Assembly (NCBI RefSeq): GCF_002161445.1
Contig: NZ_NFHT01000009.1
Coordinates: forward strand, 1 to 64,000
Length of the DNA stretch: 64,000 nt
Reading direction: 5' to 3'
From: Alistipes sp. An66
GTDB lineage: Bacteria; Bacteroidota; Bacteroidia; Bacteroidales; Rikenellaceae
A program made the position numbers and the translations under genes. How positions within the stretch are numbered: position 1 is the stretch's first letter; the number at the start of each line of letters is the position of its first letter. Positions 9,701 through 17,240 of this stretch are shown piece after piece. Under the pieces are notes generated by a model. It had not been told where the DNA came from, did not search any database, and saw only the letters and a list, made by a program, of their open reading frames with translations.

Positions 9701-9799
9701 TTCGAGAACCACGCCTGAAATCTGTCGGGCCTGTCCGCATACGGCGATCGACAGGGCTGACAGCAATACGGCCATCCAGTATTTTTTGAGATTGTTCAT
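6731..9799 (-). CDS. SusC/RagA-family TonB-linked outer-membrane transporter
   Basis: This 1022-residue TonB-dependent barrel imports oligosaccharides together with SusD. Signal peptide 1-23 is followed by a carboxypeptidase-regulatory-like domain (about 26-105). The hallmark [16 protein letters not shown] is at 105-120, then a plug domain ([41 protein letters not shown]) and a long beta-barrel ending in NLSF with a terminal aromatic residue. I chose the ATG at 9799, whose signal peptide begins MNNLKKYW and which lies 13 bp after the upstream stop. An ATG at 9826 would overlap the previous gene and add nine polar residues. No anti-sigma (STN) domain precedes the plug, so this pair is not of the FecR-signalling kind. 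Confidence 0.93.
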   Translation of the reverse strand: [1022 protein letters not shown]

Positions 9800-9812
9800 G
9801 GCGTGCGTTGAG

Positions 9813-10916
9813 TTAGTTTTTGTCATTTACCCATTCCCACATGGTTTCGAGGCTGTCGAACTGGAACATGTCCAGACCGTTGAAGCACTCGTATTCGAGA
9901 CCGCGCTCTTTGAGGGTCTGCATGGTTTCGAGCAGGGCCTCCCAGCCGTTGGGCTGAATGGTCGTCGTGGGCTCGTCGTTGGTGGCGGTCTTCACGCAGA
10001 TGTTGATGCACTTGCCCTTTTCGCAGGCGTTCATGCTCGGGGTGGAGAGGTTCCAGATCGCCTCGGTGGAGTTTCCGTAGGCCATCAGCGAAACCCAGTC
10101 GCAGACGTCGACGAACTGGTCGATGTCGCCGTGCGCGACCTTCCCCGACTCGAACATCTCCTGGTAGCGGCACCAGATGGCCTCCTGCAACCGCAGGCCC
10201 GAGAGGTGGAGCTTGTCGTAGGCGTATTCCAGCCGGTCGAGGGTTACGCGGAGCAGGTTGTCGTTCGGGCCTCCGATGCCGTTTCCGGCGTTGGTGTTCC
10301 AGATCCAGCCGAGGCCGATGTCGGTCTTGATCGTGTGGGGTTCGAGGTCGGCCGAGATGCCGGCGAAACGCTCCTTGTAGGTGACGCTGCGGTTGTAGTT
10401 GAGAACCTTCTGGATGCAGGCGTCGGCGGTGACTTCGCTGACGAAAACTTCCGGATCTTCATAGTAGGTGGCGTAGACGTCGATGCAGAGATCCGTGCAG
10501 GTCGCGATGAAGCTCTTCAACCACGGGTCGACGGAGTCCATCATGCTGCCGCCGGGGCTCAGATAGACGGCGCGGAAGCCGAGCAGGTAGATTCTCGCGG
10601 CGAGTTTCTTCGGGTTGTCGAGATACTTGTCGCGGGTCGAGGCGTAGACGTAGGCGCAGTTGTACAGGTCGCGCCCGGCGGTCTGCGAGGCGGCGGTGTA
10701 GTCTGCGGCCTTGGTCTTCATGAGTTCGGTGATTTCGGCCATCGCCACGCACTCGTCGTAGGAGATGGCGGGTTCGTCCTGGCTGTGGTCCGTCTCGATG
10801 ATCTCGATCTCATCGATCGTCGGGCCCATCGTCTTGTCCTTCTCGCCGCAGGAGAGGGTCAGAAGCGACGCAATGAGGAATACGGCTGTCATGGGAGTAA
10901 GTTTTAACGTGTTCAT
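9813..10916 (-). CDS. lipoprotein with divergent GH18-like TIM barrel
   Basis: This 367-residue protein has a lipoprotein signal (LLTLSC, Cys23), so it probably sits in the outer membrane. No family is obvious. The pattern of strands and motifs suggests a (beta/alpha)8 barrel: FRAVYLSPGG near 114-123, FAGISADLEPHT at 184-194 and DWVSLMAYGNS at 273-283. The last two resemble the catalytic DxE strand and the late MxY strand of GH18 enzymes such as endo-beta-N-acetylglucosaminidases. Asp190 and Glu192 would be the catalytic pair, but the full DxxDxDxE signature is not intact. It lies 15 bp after the GH20 gene and 13 bp before susC. It could be an active endoglycosidase or a catalytically dead glycan-binding protein. 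Confidence 0.6.
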   Translation of the reverse strand: MNTLKLTPMTAVFLIASLLTLSCGEKDKTMGPTIDEIEIIETDHSQDEPAISYDECVAMAEITELMKTKAADYTAASQTAGRDLYNCAYVYASTRDKYLDNPKKLAARIYLLGFRAVYLSPGGSMMDSVDPWLKSFIATCTDLCIDVYATYYEDPEVFVSEVTADACIQKVLNYNRSVTYKERFAGISADLEPHTIKTDIGLGWIWNTNAGNGIGGPNDNLLRVTLDRLEYAYDKLHLSGLRLQEAIWCRYQEMFESGKVAHGDIDQFVDVCDWVSLMAYGNSTEAIWNLSTPSMNACEKGKCINICVKTATNDEPTTTIQPNGWEALLETMQTLKERGLEYECFNGLDMFQFDSLETMWEWVNDKN

Positions 10917-10931
10917 TTCCGTATTGGTTTT

Positions 10932-12470
10932 TTAATGGGGTTGCATGTTTCGGAGGATGTCGGCCAGGTTGCGCATCTTCCCGTAGTAGGTCCATTCGTT
11001 GAAGGAGCGTGCGGGGTCTTTGAGCGCGTCGCCGTTGAGACGGACGAACGTCTTCCGCAGCTGTTCGGTCCCGGACAGGAGGGCGTTCAGCTCATCGAGA
11101 CACGCCGCGGCCTGCGACGGACGGAATTCCGGACTTTGAGTCCGGTCTTCGAGGAGCTTGAAGCGGAGGTAGTTGATGCGGATGTCGAGCATCAGCCCCA
11201 GATGCCGGGCGATCGTTTGGGCCGCATCGGGGAATTGCACCTTCCGGAATCCTTCGCGGACGTCCCGTGCGCGGTCGAGTTCGGCGCGGATGGCCTGGGC
11301 GTTCGACCCCGACGCAACGACGGGGCGCTGCGGCATGTTGAAGTACTCCTTCACGGCGACGATCTCCTCCGGACGTGCGAGTCCGAGCCGGGTGCGGCAG
11401 TAGTCGTCGAGGAAGGCGTCGGGATCGCGGAAGCGTCCTGCGAGGGCTGCGGCGTAGGCCTCGTCGAGCATGTCGAATCCGGCGTGGGGGTAGACCTCCC
11501 GCACGGGCTGGATCTCGACGACCTCGTTGGCGTCGTCGTAGATGTAGCCGTAGGTGCCGGACGTGGACCACGAGGTGTTGATGATCCCCTTGAATCCGTG
11601 CTCGGCGGCGTAGGCCGTGTAGTCGAAGATGTTTTCGAGGTGCTTGCGCCACTGCACGAGAAAGAGGTTGTCCGGGTGCGAACGGAGCGAGCAGGCGCCC
11701 CAGATCTCGTGCCCGGAGTGCTCGATGGACTCCATCTTCCCGAAGTAGTCGGGCTTCCAGCCGTAGTTCCAGTCGACGATGACGACCTCTTTCGGCAGGC
11801 GGTCGATGGCTTCGGGGTGTTTGAGCAGGATGTCGGCCCAGATCATCGGGGTTTTCCCGAGCTCGGCGACGATCCGGCACATCCGCACGACGTAGTCGAC
11901 GTAGAGGGCCGAGACACCCTGTTCGCCGACCTTTTTGCGGCAGGCAGGGCAGTGCCCCAGCAGACGGGTTTCGTCGCATCCGATGTGGATGTAGGGCGAA
12001 GGGTGCAGGGCGGCGATTTCGCCGAAGATCGAGCGGAAGAGGGGCTCGGCCAGGTCGGCTTTGAGCGGGCAGACCTGCGAGCAGTCCTTCCGGTCCTCTT
12101 TCAGCGCGGCGTAGCGGGGGTGGCGGAGGATGTATTCGGCGTGTCCGAAGCAGTTCTGCACGGGAATGACGTCGAGTCCCAGTTCCGCGCAGCAGTCGAT
12201 GAACGCCCGGACCTCGCTGCGGGAGAAGGCGAATCGGTTGCACAGGACGGCGTTCTCCTCGAAGGGGAACGAGGCCTCCCACTCCACGACGACGGCGTTC
12301 ATGCCGTCATCGGCAGCTTTGCGGGCCAGCTCCTTCATGGCGTCGGGGGTCATGACCTGCGTGCGGAAATCCAGATAGACGGCCCGCACGTCCGGCGCGG
12401 CGGCCTGCACGGCCGGGCATCCGGCGAGCGCGGCCAGCAGGGAGATCAGCGTGTAGAGGTGTCTTTTCAT
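10932..12470 (-). CDS. GH20-type beta-N-acetylhexosaminidase
   Basis: This 512-residue exported enzyme (signal peptide cleaved near AVQAAA, residues 20-25) should release terminal GlcNAc or GalNAc from glycans. The GH20 catalytic pair is in IHIGCDET (Asp166, Glu167). Other barrel signatures are PVQNCFGHAEYIL (about 103-115), MIWADILLKHPEAI and INTSWSTSGTYG. The usual N-terminal GH20b domain is missing, so the protein is a bare barrel plus a helical C-terminal part, as in the smaller GH20 relatives. Several cysteines (CxxC at 174-177) surround the catalytic strand. It is co-transcribed with nagB (30 bp upstream), which supports an amino-sugar product. Family assignment is firm. Linkage preference is unknown. 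Confidence 0.82.
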   Translation of the reverse strand: MKRHLYTLISLLAALAGCPAVQAAAPDVRAVYLDFRTQVMTPDAMKELARKAADDGMNAVVVEWEASFPFEENAVLCNRFAFSRSEVRAFIDCCAELGLDVIPVQNCFGHAEYILRHPRYAALKEDRKDCSQVCPLKADLAEPLFRSIFGEIAALHPSPYIHIGCDETRLLGHCPACRKKVGEQGVSALYVDYVVRMCRIVAELGKTPMIWADILLKHPEAIDRLPKEVVIVDWNYGWKPDYFGKMESIEHSGHEIWGACSLRSHPDNLFLVQWRKHLENIFDYTAYAAEHGFKGIINTSWSTSGTYGYIYDDANEVVEIQPVREVYPHAGFDMLDEAYAAALAGRFRDPDAFLDDYCRTRLGLARPEEIVAVKEYFNMPQRPVVASGSNAQAIRAELDRARDVREGFRKVQFPDAAQTIARHLGLMLDIRINYLRFKLLEDRTQSPEFRPSQAAACLDELNALLSGTEQLRKTFVRLNGDALKDPARSFNEWTYYGKMRNLADILRNMQPH

Positions 12471-12500
12471 GTCGGAATCGTTTGGGTTCGGGGGGCGGGG

Positions 12501-13262
12501 TCAGAGCAGCGCGGCGCTGTCGGAGTCGGTGTAGAGAATGGCGTGCTCGTGGGTGCGGAGGATCGACGCCGGGCACTGCTCCGAGACCGGTCCGCAGACG
12601 GTGGCGCGTACGGCGTTGGCCTTGGTCGGGGCGGGAACGATGCAGAAGATGTACCGGGCGTGGAACATCGTCGGAACGGTGAGCGTGACCGCATAACGGG
12701 GCACCTCCTCGATGCGCGCGAAGCATCCGTCGTGGACCTGTTGGAGCCGGCAGGTCTCGTCGAGGGCGACCTTCTTGACCGTCAGCGGGTCGTTGAAGTC
12801 GGCGACGGGCGGGTCGTTGAAGGCGATGTGCCCGTTCTCGCCGATGCCCATGCAGACGATGTCGACCTGAATCCCTTGCAGGAGGGCGGCATACCGACGG
12901 CAGGTCTCGTCGGAATCGCTTCCGGTGCCGATGTAGTCCACGCTGGCGAAGGGCACCTGGCCGAAGATGGCGGCGCGCAGGAAGTTGCCGAATCCCTGCG
13001 GGGCGTCGGCCGGGAGCCCCACATATTCGTCCATGTGGAGGGCGTGGATCCGGCCCCATTCGATGCCGGGCGTGGCGGCGAGGGCCGCCAGGAACTCGTT
13101 CTGGGAGGGCGCGGCGGCGAAAATCATGTAAATCTCCTGCTTGACGGCAAGCAGTTCCCGGATGCAGGCGGCGACGTCGGCCGCGGCGGCTTCTCCCATG
13201 TTGCGGCGGGTGTCATAGATTCTGACCGGGAGTTTTCCCGCCATGAGCGTTTTTCGTATCAT
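12501..13262 (-). CDS. nagB: glucosamine-6-phosphate deaminase (NagB family)
   Basis: This 253-residue cytoplasmic enzyme converts glucosamine-6-phosphate to fructose-6-phosphate and ammonia. The family motifs are HMDEYVGL (residues 76-83, proton-transfer Asp region) and GIGENGHIAFNDPP (139-152, ring-opening His145). The C-terminal lid region is present. The length is close to the NagB norm. The ATG at 13262 is 17 bp after the nagA stop, so the two steps of GlcNAc-6-P catabolism are made together. Related galactosamine-6-phosphate isomerases (AgaI/AgaS group) share these motifs. The neighbouring nagA and GH20 make the glucosamine reaction more likely but do not exclude GalNAc. Confidence 0.85.
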   Translation of the reverse strand: MIRKTLMAGKLPVRIYDTRRNMGEAAAADVAACIRELLAVKQEIYMIFAAAPSQNEFLAALAATPGIEWGRIHALHMDEYVGLPADAPQGFGNFLRAAIFGQVPFASVDYIGTGSDSDETCRRYAALLQGIQVDIVCMGIGENGHIAFNDPPVADFNDPLTVKKVALDETCRLQQVHDGCFARIEEVPRYAVTLTVPTMFHARYIFCIVPAPTKANAVRATVCGPVSEQCPASILRTHEHAILYTDSDSAALL

Positions 13263-13279
13263 AAGAAAGTTATATCCGA

Positions 13280-14443
13280 TCAACCGATGGTTTTTCCGGC
13301 GATAATGGTTTTTTGGACGTTGATGTCGTCGTCGAAGATCACGACGTCGGCATCCTTGCCCGGGAGGATCGAGCCCTTGCGCTGGGCGATGCCCATGACA
13401 CGCGCGGGGTTCTCGGTCATCATCCGGACGGCTTCGGGGATGGAGCATCCGGCTTCGCGGACCATCGTCCGCACGAGTCGGTCGGCCGTGGCGACGCTCC
13501 CGGCGAAGGCGCTCCGGTCGAGGAGCTTGGCGACGCCGTCCTCGACGATGACCGGCTGTCCGTCGGCCAGCCCGCCGAGGATGCTCTGCCCTTCGGGCAT
13601 GCCGGCCGCACGCATCGAGTCGGTCACCAGCGAGATGCGCTCCGCACCCTTGATTTTGAGCAGCAGGTGCAGCAGGTCGGCCGGGACGTGGATTCCGTCG
13701 GCGATGATCTCCACGGTCATCCCGTCCTGGAAGTAGCCGTATTCGATCGTCCCGGCGTAGCGGAAGGCGTTCCGCCGCGAGATGGTGCTCATGCAGGAGT
13801 AGAAATGGGTCATGTGCGTGGCTCCGGCGCGCCAGGCGGCGTCGCATTCGCCGAACGTGGCGTTGGTGTGGCCGATCGAGGCGACGATGCCGCGCCGTTT
13901 CAGTTCGGCGGCGAACTCCGCGGCTCCGTCCAGCTCGGGCGCGAAGCTCCACCGTGCGAGGTCCGGACAGCGGTCCAGAATTTCGCGGTACTCCTCGGGG
14001 CGCGGGTTGCGGAGGTAGCGGCGGTCCTGCGCCCCGGCGAACTCCGGGTTGAAGTAGGGGCCTTCGAGGTGCATGCCGCCGAAGGCCGCGCCGTCGCGGT
14101 TTTCGAGCCGGGCCTTGCGGTAGGTCTCGAACGATTCGTAGAGCGCTTCGTTCGTGCTGGTCAGCGTCGTGGGGTAGAGGAGTGTCGTGCCGTGCTGCGC
14201 GTGCATGCGCGCCGCCGTGAGGTAGGCCTCGACGGTTCCGTCCATGAAGTCGGCTCCGCCGGCCCCGTGGGTGTGCATGTCGATGAATCCCGGGGCGACG
14301 TAGCACCCCTCGGCGTCGATGACCGCGGCCCGGGCCGGAACCGTGTCGTCGATGCCCTTGATCCGGTTGTCCTCGAGGAGCAGCACACCGTGCCGGATGC
14401 CTCCGGGGGCCAGGATTCTGCCGTTGACAATAGCTGTTACCAT
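13280..14443 (-). CDS. nagA: N-acetylglucosamine-6-phosphate deacetylase
   Basis: This 387-residue amidohydrolase removes acetate from GlcNAc-6-phosphate in the cytoplasm. The metal site begins with DMHTHGAGG (His57, His59) and includes HLEGPYF (Glu127), SIGHTNA and THMTHFYSCM. LVTDSMRAAG carries the catalytic Asp, and the C-terminal beta-sandwich closes with KDADVVIFD. The ATG at 14443 overlaps the last codons of the upstream permease gene by 7 bp, which indicates translational coupling. The frame remains open far upstream, but that part is the shadow of the permease and regulator genes. The product feeds NagB directly. Confidence 0.92.
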   Translation of the reverse strand: MVTAIVNGRILAPGGIRHGVLLLEDNRIKGIDDTVPARAAVIDAEGCYVAPGFIDMHTHGAGGADFMDGTVEAYLTAARMHAQHGTTLLYPTTLTSTNEALYESFETYRKARLENRDGAAFGGMHLEGPYFNPEFAGAQDRRYLRNPRPEEYREILDRCPDLARWSFAPELDGAAEFAAELKRRGIVASIGHTNATFGECDAAWRAGATHMTHFYSCMSTISRRNAFRYAGTIEYGYFQDGMTVEIIADGIHVPADLLHLLLKIKGAERISLVTDSMRAAGMPEGQSILGGLADGQPVIVEDGVAKLLDRSAFAGSVATADRLVRTMVREAGCSIPEAVRMMTENPARVMGIAQRKGSILPGKDADVVIFDDDINVQKTIIAGKTIG

Positions 14444-15705
14444 TTTTCGATTCTGTATCCGTAAAGTGCGTAAAATACCATGTATGCGAAGCAGGGGAGC
14501 AGCAGCCAGTAGGAGGCTTGCAGGCTCATGTGGTCGGTCATCAGCCCGTAGAGGAGCGAGAGTACGGCGTTTCCGCACAGGGCCATGACCAGCAGCGAGG
14601 AGCCGATGCTGGTGAAGCGCCCCAGCCCCCGGATGGCAAGGGGCCAGATGCCGGCGTATATCAGCGAGTTGGGGATGCCGAGCAGCACGAGGCTCCATAT
14701 CGAGGCCTTTTCGGGGAGCACGAGGACGAGCACCGAGAGGAGGAGTCCGAGGATCGTGCAGATGACCAGCGACTGCTGCTGGGTGATGCGGCGCGGAATG
14801 AGGATGACGCCCGAGAGGTAACCTACGAGGATGCAGGCCAGCGTGTAGGAGGGGAAGACCTGTGCGGCATCGAGGCTCATGCCCATGCTCTGGGCGTAGC
14901 CGATGATCGTGCTGACGGAGATCTGCTGGCTGCCGAGGTGGGCGAACAGGGCGATGACGCCCAGTACCAGATAGGGGTAATGCCAGACCGACCGCCGGTC
15001 CGAACCGTTCTCTCCGGCGGAGGTCCGGTTGTCGCGGTCGGGGTTGATGTCGCGGATCGGGGAGCGGTAGAAGAGGATGCCGAAGAGGAAGAGCAGGGCG
15101 GCGAGCGACACGTAGGGAACGATCACGCCGCGGATCATCTCGTCGAGGGCGGTTTCGAGGGCGGAACCGGTCAGCAGGCCGCTTTCGGCCATCTGCATGA
15201 TCTGCCGGTCCTCGGGCCGGATGACCAGGGCGGCGAAGAGCAGCGGGGCGATGATGCCGGCGAATTTGTTGCAGATGCCCATGACGCTGATGCGTTTGGC
15301 GGCGCTTTCGTGCGGTCCGATGATCGTCACGAAGGGGTTGGCCACCGATTGGAGGATGGCCAGCGCGGTGCCGATGGTGAAGAGCGCCGTGAGGAACATG
15401 CCGTAGGTGCGGGTCAGGGCGGCGGGCCAGAAGAGCAGCGCTCCGGCGGCCATGATCCACAGCCCGATGAGGGTTCCGCGCTTGTAGCCGACCCGCCGCA
15501 GGAGATACGAGGCCGGGACGGTCATCACGAGGTAGGCGATGTAGAAGGCGAAGGTCACCAGATAGGTCTGGACTCCGGAGGTGAGTTCGCAGGCCACCTT
15601 GAAGTAGGGGACCAGGATCGAGTTGACCCACGAGACGAGCCCGAAGATGAAGAACAGGCATCCCAGCAGGGTCAGGGAGAGCATGTATTGGCGTTTGGGT
15701 TGCAT
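14437..15705 (-). CDS. MFS sugar permease, FucP/NagP type
   Basis: This 422-residue inner-membrane carrier has about 12 hydrophobic helices and belongs to the FHS (fucose/glucose/GlcNAc:H+) branch of the major facilitator superfamily. Typical features are the N-terminal FFIFGLVSWVNSILVPYFK, the loop RRVGYKRG and the helix QSVANPFVTIIGP. It is the first gene of the operon, followed at once by nagA and nagB, so GlcNAc is the most likely substrate and the protein is a NagP candidate. The promoter and inverted repeat lie 28-63 bp upstream of its ATG. No GlcNAc kinase is encoded nearby although the imported sugar must be phosphorylated before NagA acts. Confidence 0.85.
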   Translation of the reverse strand: MQPKRQYMLSLTLLGCLFFIFGLVSWVNSILVPYFKVACELTSGVQTYLVTFAFYIAYLVMTVPASYLLRRVGYKRGTLIGLWIMAAGALLFWPAALTRTYGMFLTALFTIGTALAILQSVANPFVTIIGPHESAAKRISVMGICNKFAGIIAPLLFAALVIRPEDRQIMQMAESGLLTGSALETALDEMIRGVIVPYVSLAALLFLFGILFYRSPIRDINPDRDNRTSAGENGSDRRSVWHYPYLVLGVIALFAHLGSQQISVSTIIGYAQSMGMSLDAAQVFPSYTLACILVGYLSGVILIPRRITQQQSLVICTILGLLLSVLVLVLPEKASIWSLVLLGIPNSLIYAGIWPLAIRGLGRFTSIGSSLLVMALCGNAVLSLLYGLMTDHMSLQASYWLLLPCFAYMVFYALYGYRIEKW

Positions 15706-15732
15706 TTGGACAATAGGCTACATAGGGTTGGT

Positions 15733-15760
15733 CATTGCATCCGGGGCGAAGGATACAATG
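15733..15760. promoter_or_regulatory. inverted repeat at the operon start site (candidate operator)
   Basis: The arms CATTGCATCC (15733-15742) and GGATACAATG (15751-15760) are complementary at 9 of 10 positions across an 8-base spacer. The repeat touches the -7 box and should cover the transcription start of the permease operon. It could be an operator for the adjacent regulator or another repressor, or a hairpin at the RNA 5' end. Confidence 0.55.
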
Positions 15761-15768
15761 CAAAGATA
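15761..15768 (-). promoter_or_regulatory. putative -7 element of the GlcNAc operon
   Basis: On the minus strand this is TATCTTTG, a full match to TAnnTTTG, located 56 bp before the permease ATG. No good TTTG box is seen 19-21 bp further upstream, which would suit a promoter that needs an activator. Confidence 0.6.
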
Positions 15769-15813
15769 GGTATGCCTGTTGTACGTTTAGCGCAATATAA
15801 CGAAAAATTACAT

Positions 15814-16959
15814 TCAAAAAACGCAATTCTTCTGTCGGAATTCCAATGGTGAGCAGCCTTTGTATTTTTTGAAGATCCGGGCGATGTTGCTGCAATCCTT
15901 GAATCCGGCCTGGCAGGCGATATCCATGACCGGCAGGTCGGTTGTTGCGAGCAGATGGGCGAAATGTTCGATCCGGGTTGTTATCAGATACTGGTAGATG
16001 GAGGTTCCGGTCTCCTTGCGGAAGCGCATTTCGATGCTTCTTCGGGAGAGCGGGACCGACTGGACGAGGGTCTGCATGTCGATGTCGCGGAAGTAGTTGT
16101 CGTCGATGAACCCGACGAGGCGTTCGACGTAGGGGTCCGAGGTGTTGTAGCGCTGCGAGGAGTGGCGCTGGATGATCCGGATGGGGTTGATCACGACGTT
16201 GAAGGGGGCGCCTCCTCCGTTGAGGAGTCTCCGGTGGAGGAACTTGCAGGTCTGGTATCCGCCGTGTTCGACGTCGAGTTCGATCGAGGAGATCGGGGGG
16301 TCGGAGATTCCGCAGAGCAGCTCGTCGTTGTCGACGCCCAGCAGGGAGATCTCCTCGGGGATGCGGATTCCGGACATCTTGCAGGTCTCGGAGATGAACA
16401 GGGCGTGCGCGTCGTCGCAGCAGAAGAGTGCGACGGGTTTGGGCAGGGCGTTTAGCCAGAGGATAACGGCCTCTCTTTCGGGGTTTGCGGAGGGTTCGGC
16501 CTTGTAGGCGAAGAAGCGGCCCCGGAACTGTTCCACCTCGTCCTGGAATCCGGCGCACCGCTCTTCGGACCAGATGATGTGTCTCACGCCGAAGAAGGCG
16601 AAATTGATGAAGAGTTTTTTCCGGAAATAGCGGGCCGCCATACGGCCTGTGTTGACGTAGTCACCCGTGAGGTTGGAATAGACGTCGCTGCGGCTGCGGT
16701 TGTTTTGCAGGACGATGGGGATGTTCAGCCGGTTCAGGAGGTTCACCTTCTCCTCGTCCCAGCGTCCGATGATGGCGTCGGCCTTCCATTTGCGGGCCCA
16801 TTCGAGGACCCACTCCTCGCGGCCCTGCCCCCGGCGGAAGTCGGACGGCATGCGGTAGAAGAGCCACGGGCCGTTCTCGCGGGAGTATTTCATCACGCCG
16901 CGGAGCAGCTTCCTGTCGAACTCACTGGCACAGTCGATCAGCAGAATCACGCGTATCAT
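15814..16959 (-). CDS. XylR-like AraC-family transcriptional regulator
   Basis: This 381-residue protein fuses a periplasmic-binding-protein-like sensor of the LacI/GalR fold (residues about 1-270) to a C-terminal AraC-type double helix-turn-helix (about 280-378). Sensor motifs include MIRVILLIDCASEFDRKLLRGV, PIVLQNN and SLLGVDNDELLCGISDPPISSIELD. The HTH part includes RSIEMRFRKETG, DIACQAGFKDCSNIARIFKKYKGCSPLEFR. This is the XylR architecture, in which sugar binding switches DNA binding. It lies just upstream of, and in the same direction as, the GlcNAc operon, so control of that operon by an amino sugar is the simplest inference. It has its own upstream promoter. Confidence 0.9.
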   Translation of the reverse strand: MIRVILLIDCASEFDRKLLRGVMKYSRENGPWLFYRMPSDFRRGQGREEWVLEWARKWKADAIIGRWDEEKVNLLNRLNIPIVLQNNRSRSDVYSNLTGDYVNTGRMAARYFRKKLFINFAFFGVRHIIWSEERCAGFQDEVEQFRGRFFAYKAEPSANPEREAVILWLNALPKPVALFCCDDAHALFISETCKMSGIRIPEEISLLGVDNDELLCGISDPPISSIELDVEHGGYQTCKFLHRRLLNGGGAPFNVVINPIRIIQRHSSQRYNTSDPYVERLVGFIDDNYFRDIDMQTLVQSVPLSRRSIEMRFRKETGTSIYQYLITTRIEHFAHLLATTDLPVMDIACQAGFKDCSNIARIFKKYKGCSPLEFRQKNCVF

Positions 16960-17008
16960 GGGACGGAATTTTCATGCGGGAGGTCCGGACACATGCCGGG
17001 ATACCCTC

Positions 17009-17016
17009 CAAAAGTA
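17009..17016 (-). promoter_or_regulatory. putative -7 element of the XylR-like regulator
   Basis: The minus strand reads TACTTTTG, a TAnnTTTG match 49 bp before the regulator start, in the 281-bp divergent gap. No clear -33 box is visible. Confidence 0.45.
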
Positions 17017-17185
17017 CGCAAAAAAAGCCGATATCCGTCATCCGGAGCGTAAAAAAACAGCGTTGCGGGCCGTGCTTCCGTGCTCCGGGGCTCCTGCCGG
17101 ACCCTTTTCCCGCGGAGCGGCGGCCATCCCGTCTGCATCCGCTGCGGAGCCGTAAAAAACCATCTTTCTGCGAAATTGCGGCAAA

Positions 17186-17217
17186 TTTCTCAATCTCGTC
17201 TTTTATCGCTATATTTG
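17186..17217 (+). promoter_or_regulatory. promoter of the YitT-family gene
   Basis: TTTC at 17186-17189, a 20-bp spacer and TATATTTG at 17210-17217 form a near-consensus Bacteroidota promoter. The ATG follows at 17241, which supports that start over the much longer upstream open frame. Confidence 0.65.
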
Positions 17218-17240
17218 TACTCCCAAAAAAAAACGTGCGT

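Noticed and set aside
13280..16558. A single 1092-residue minus-strand frame running from the permease region into nagA
   Set aside because: Only the last 387 residues are NagA. The rest is Arg/Pro-rich shadow translation of the permease and regulator genes, which have clear domains in another frame.
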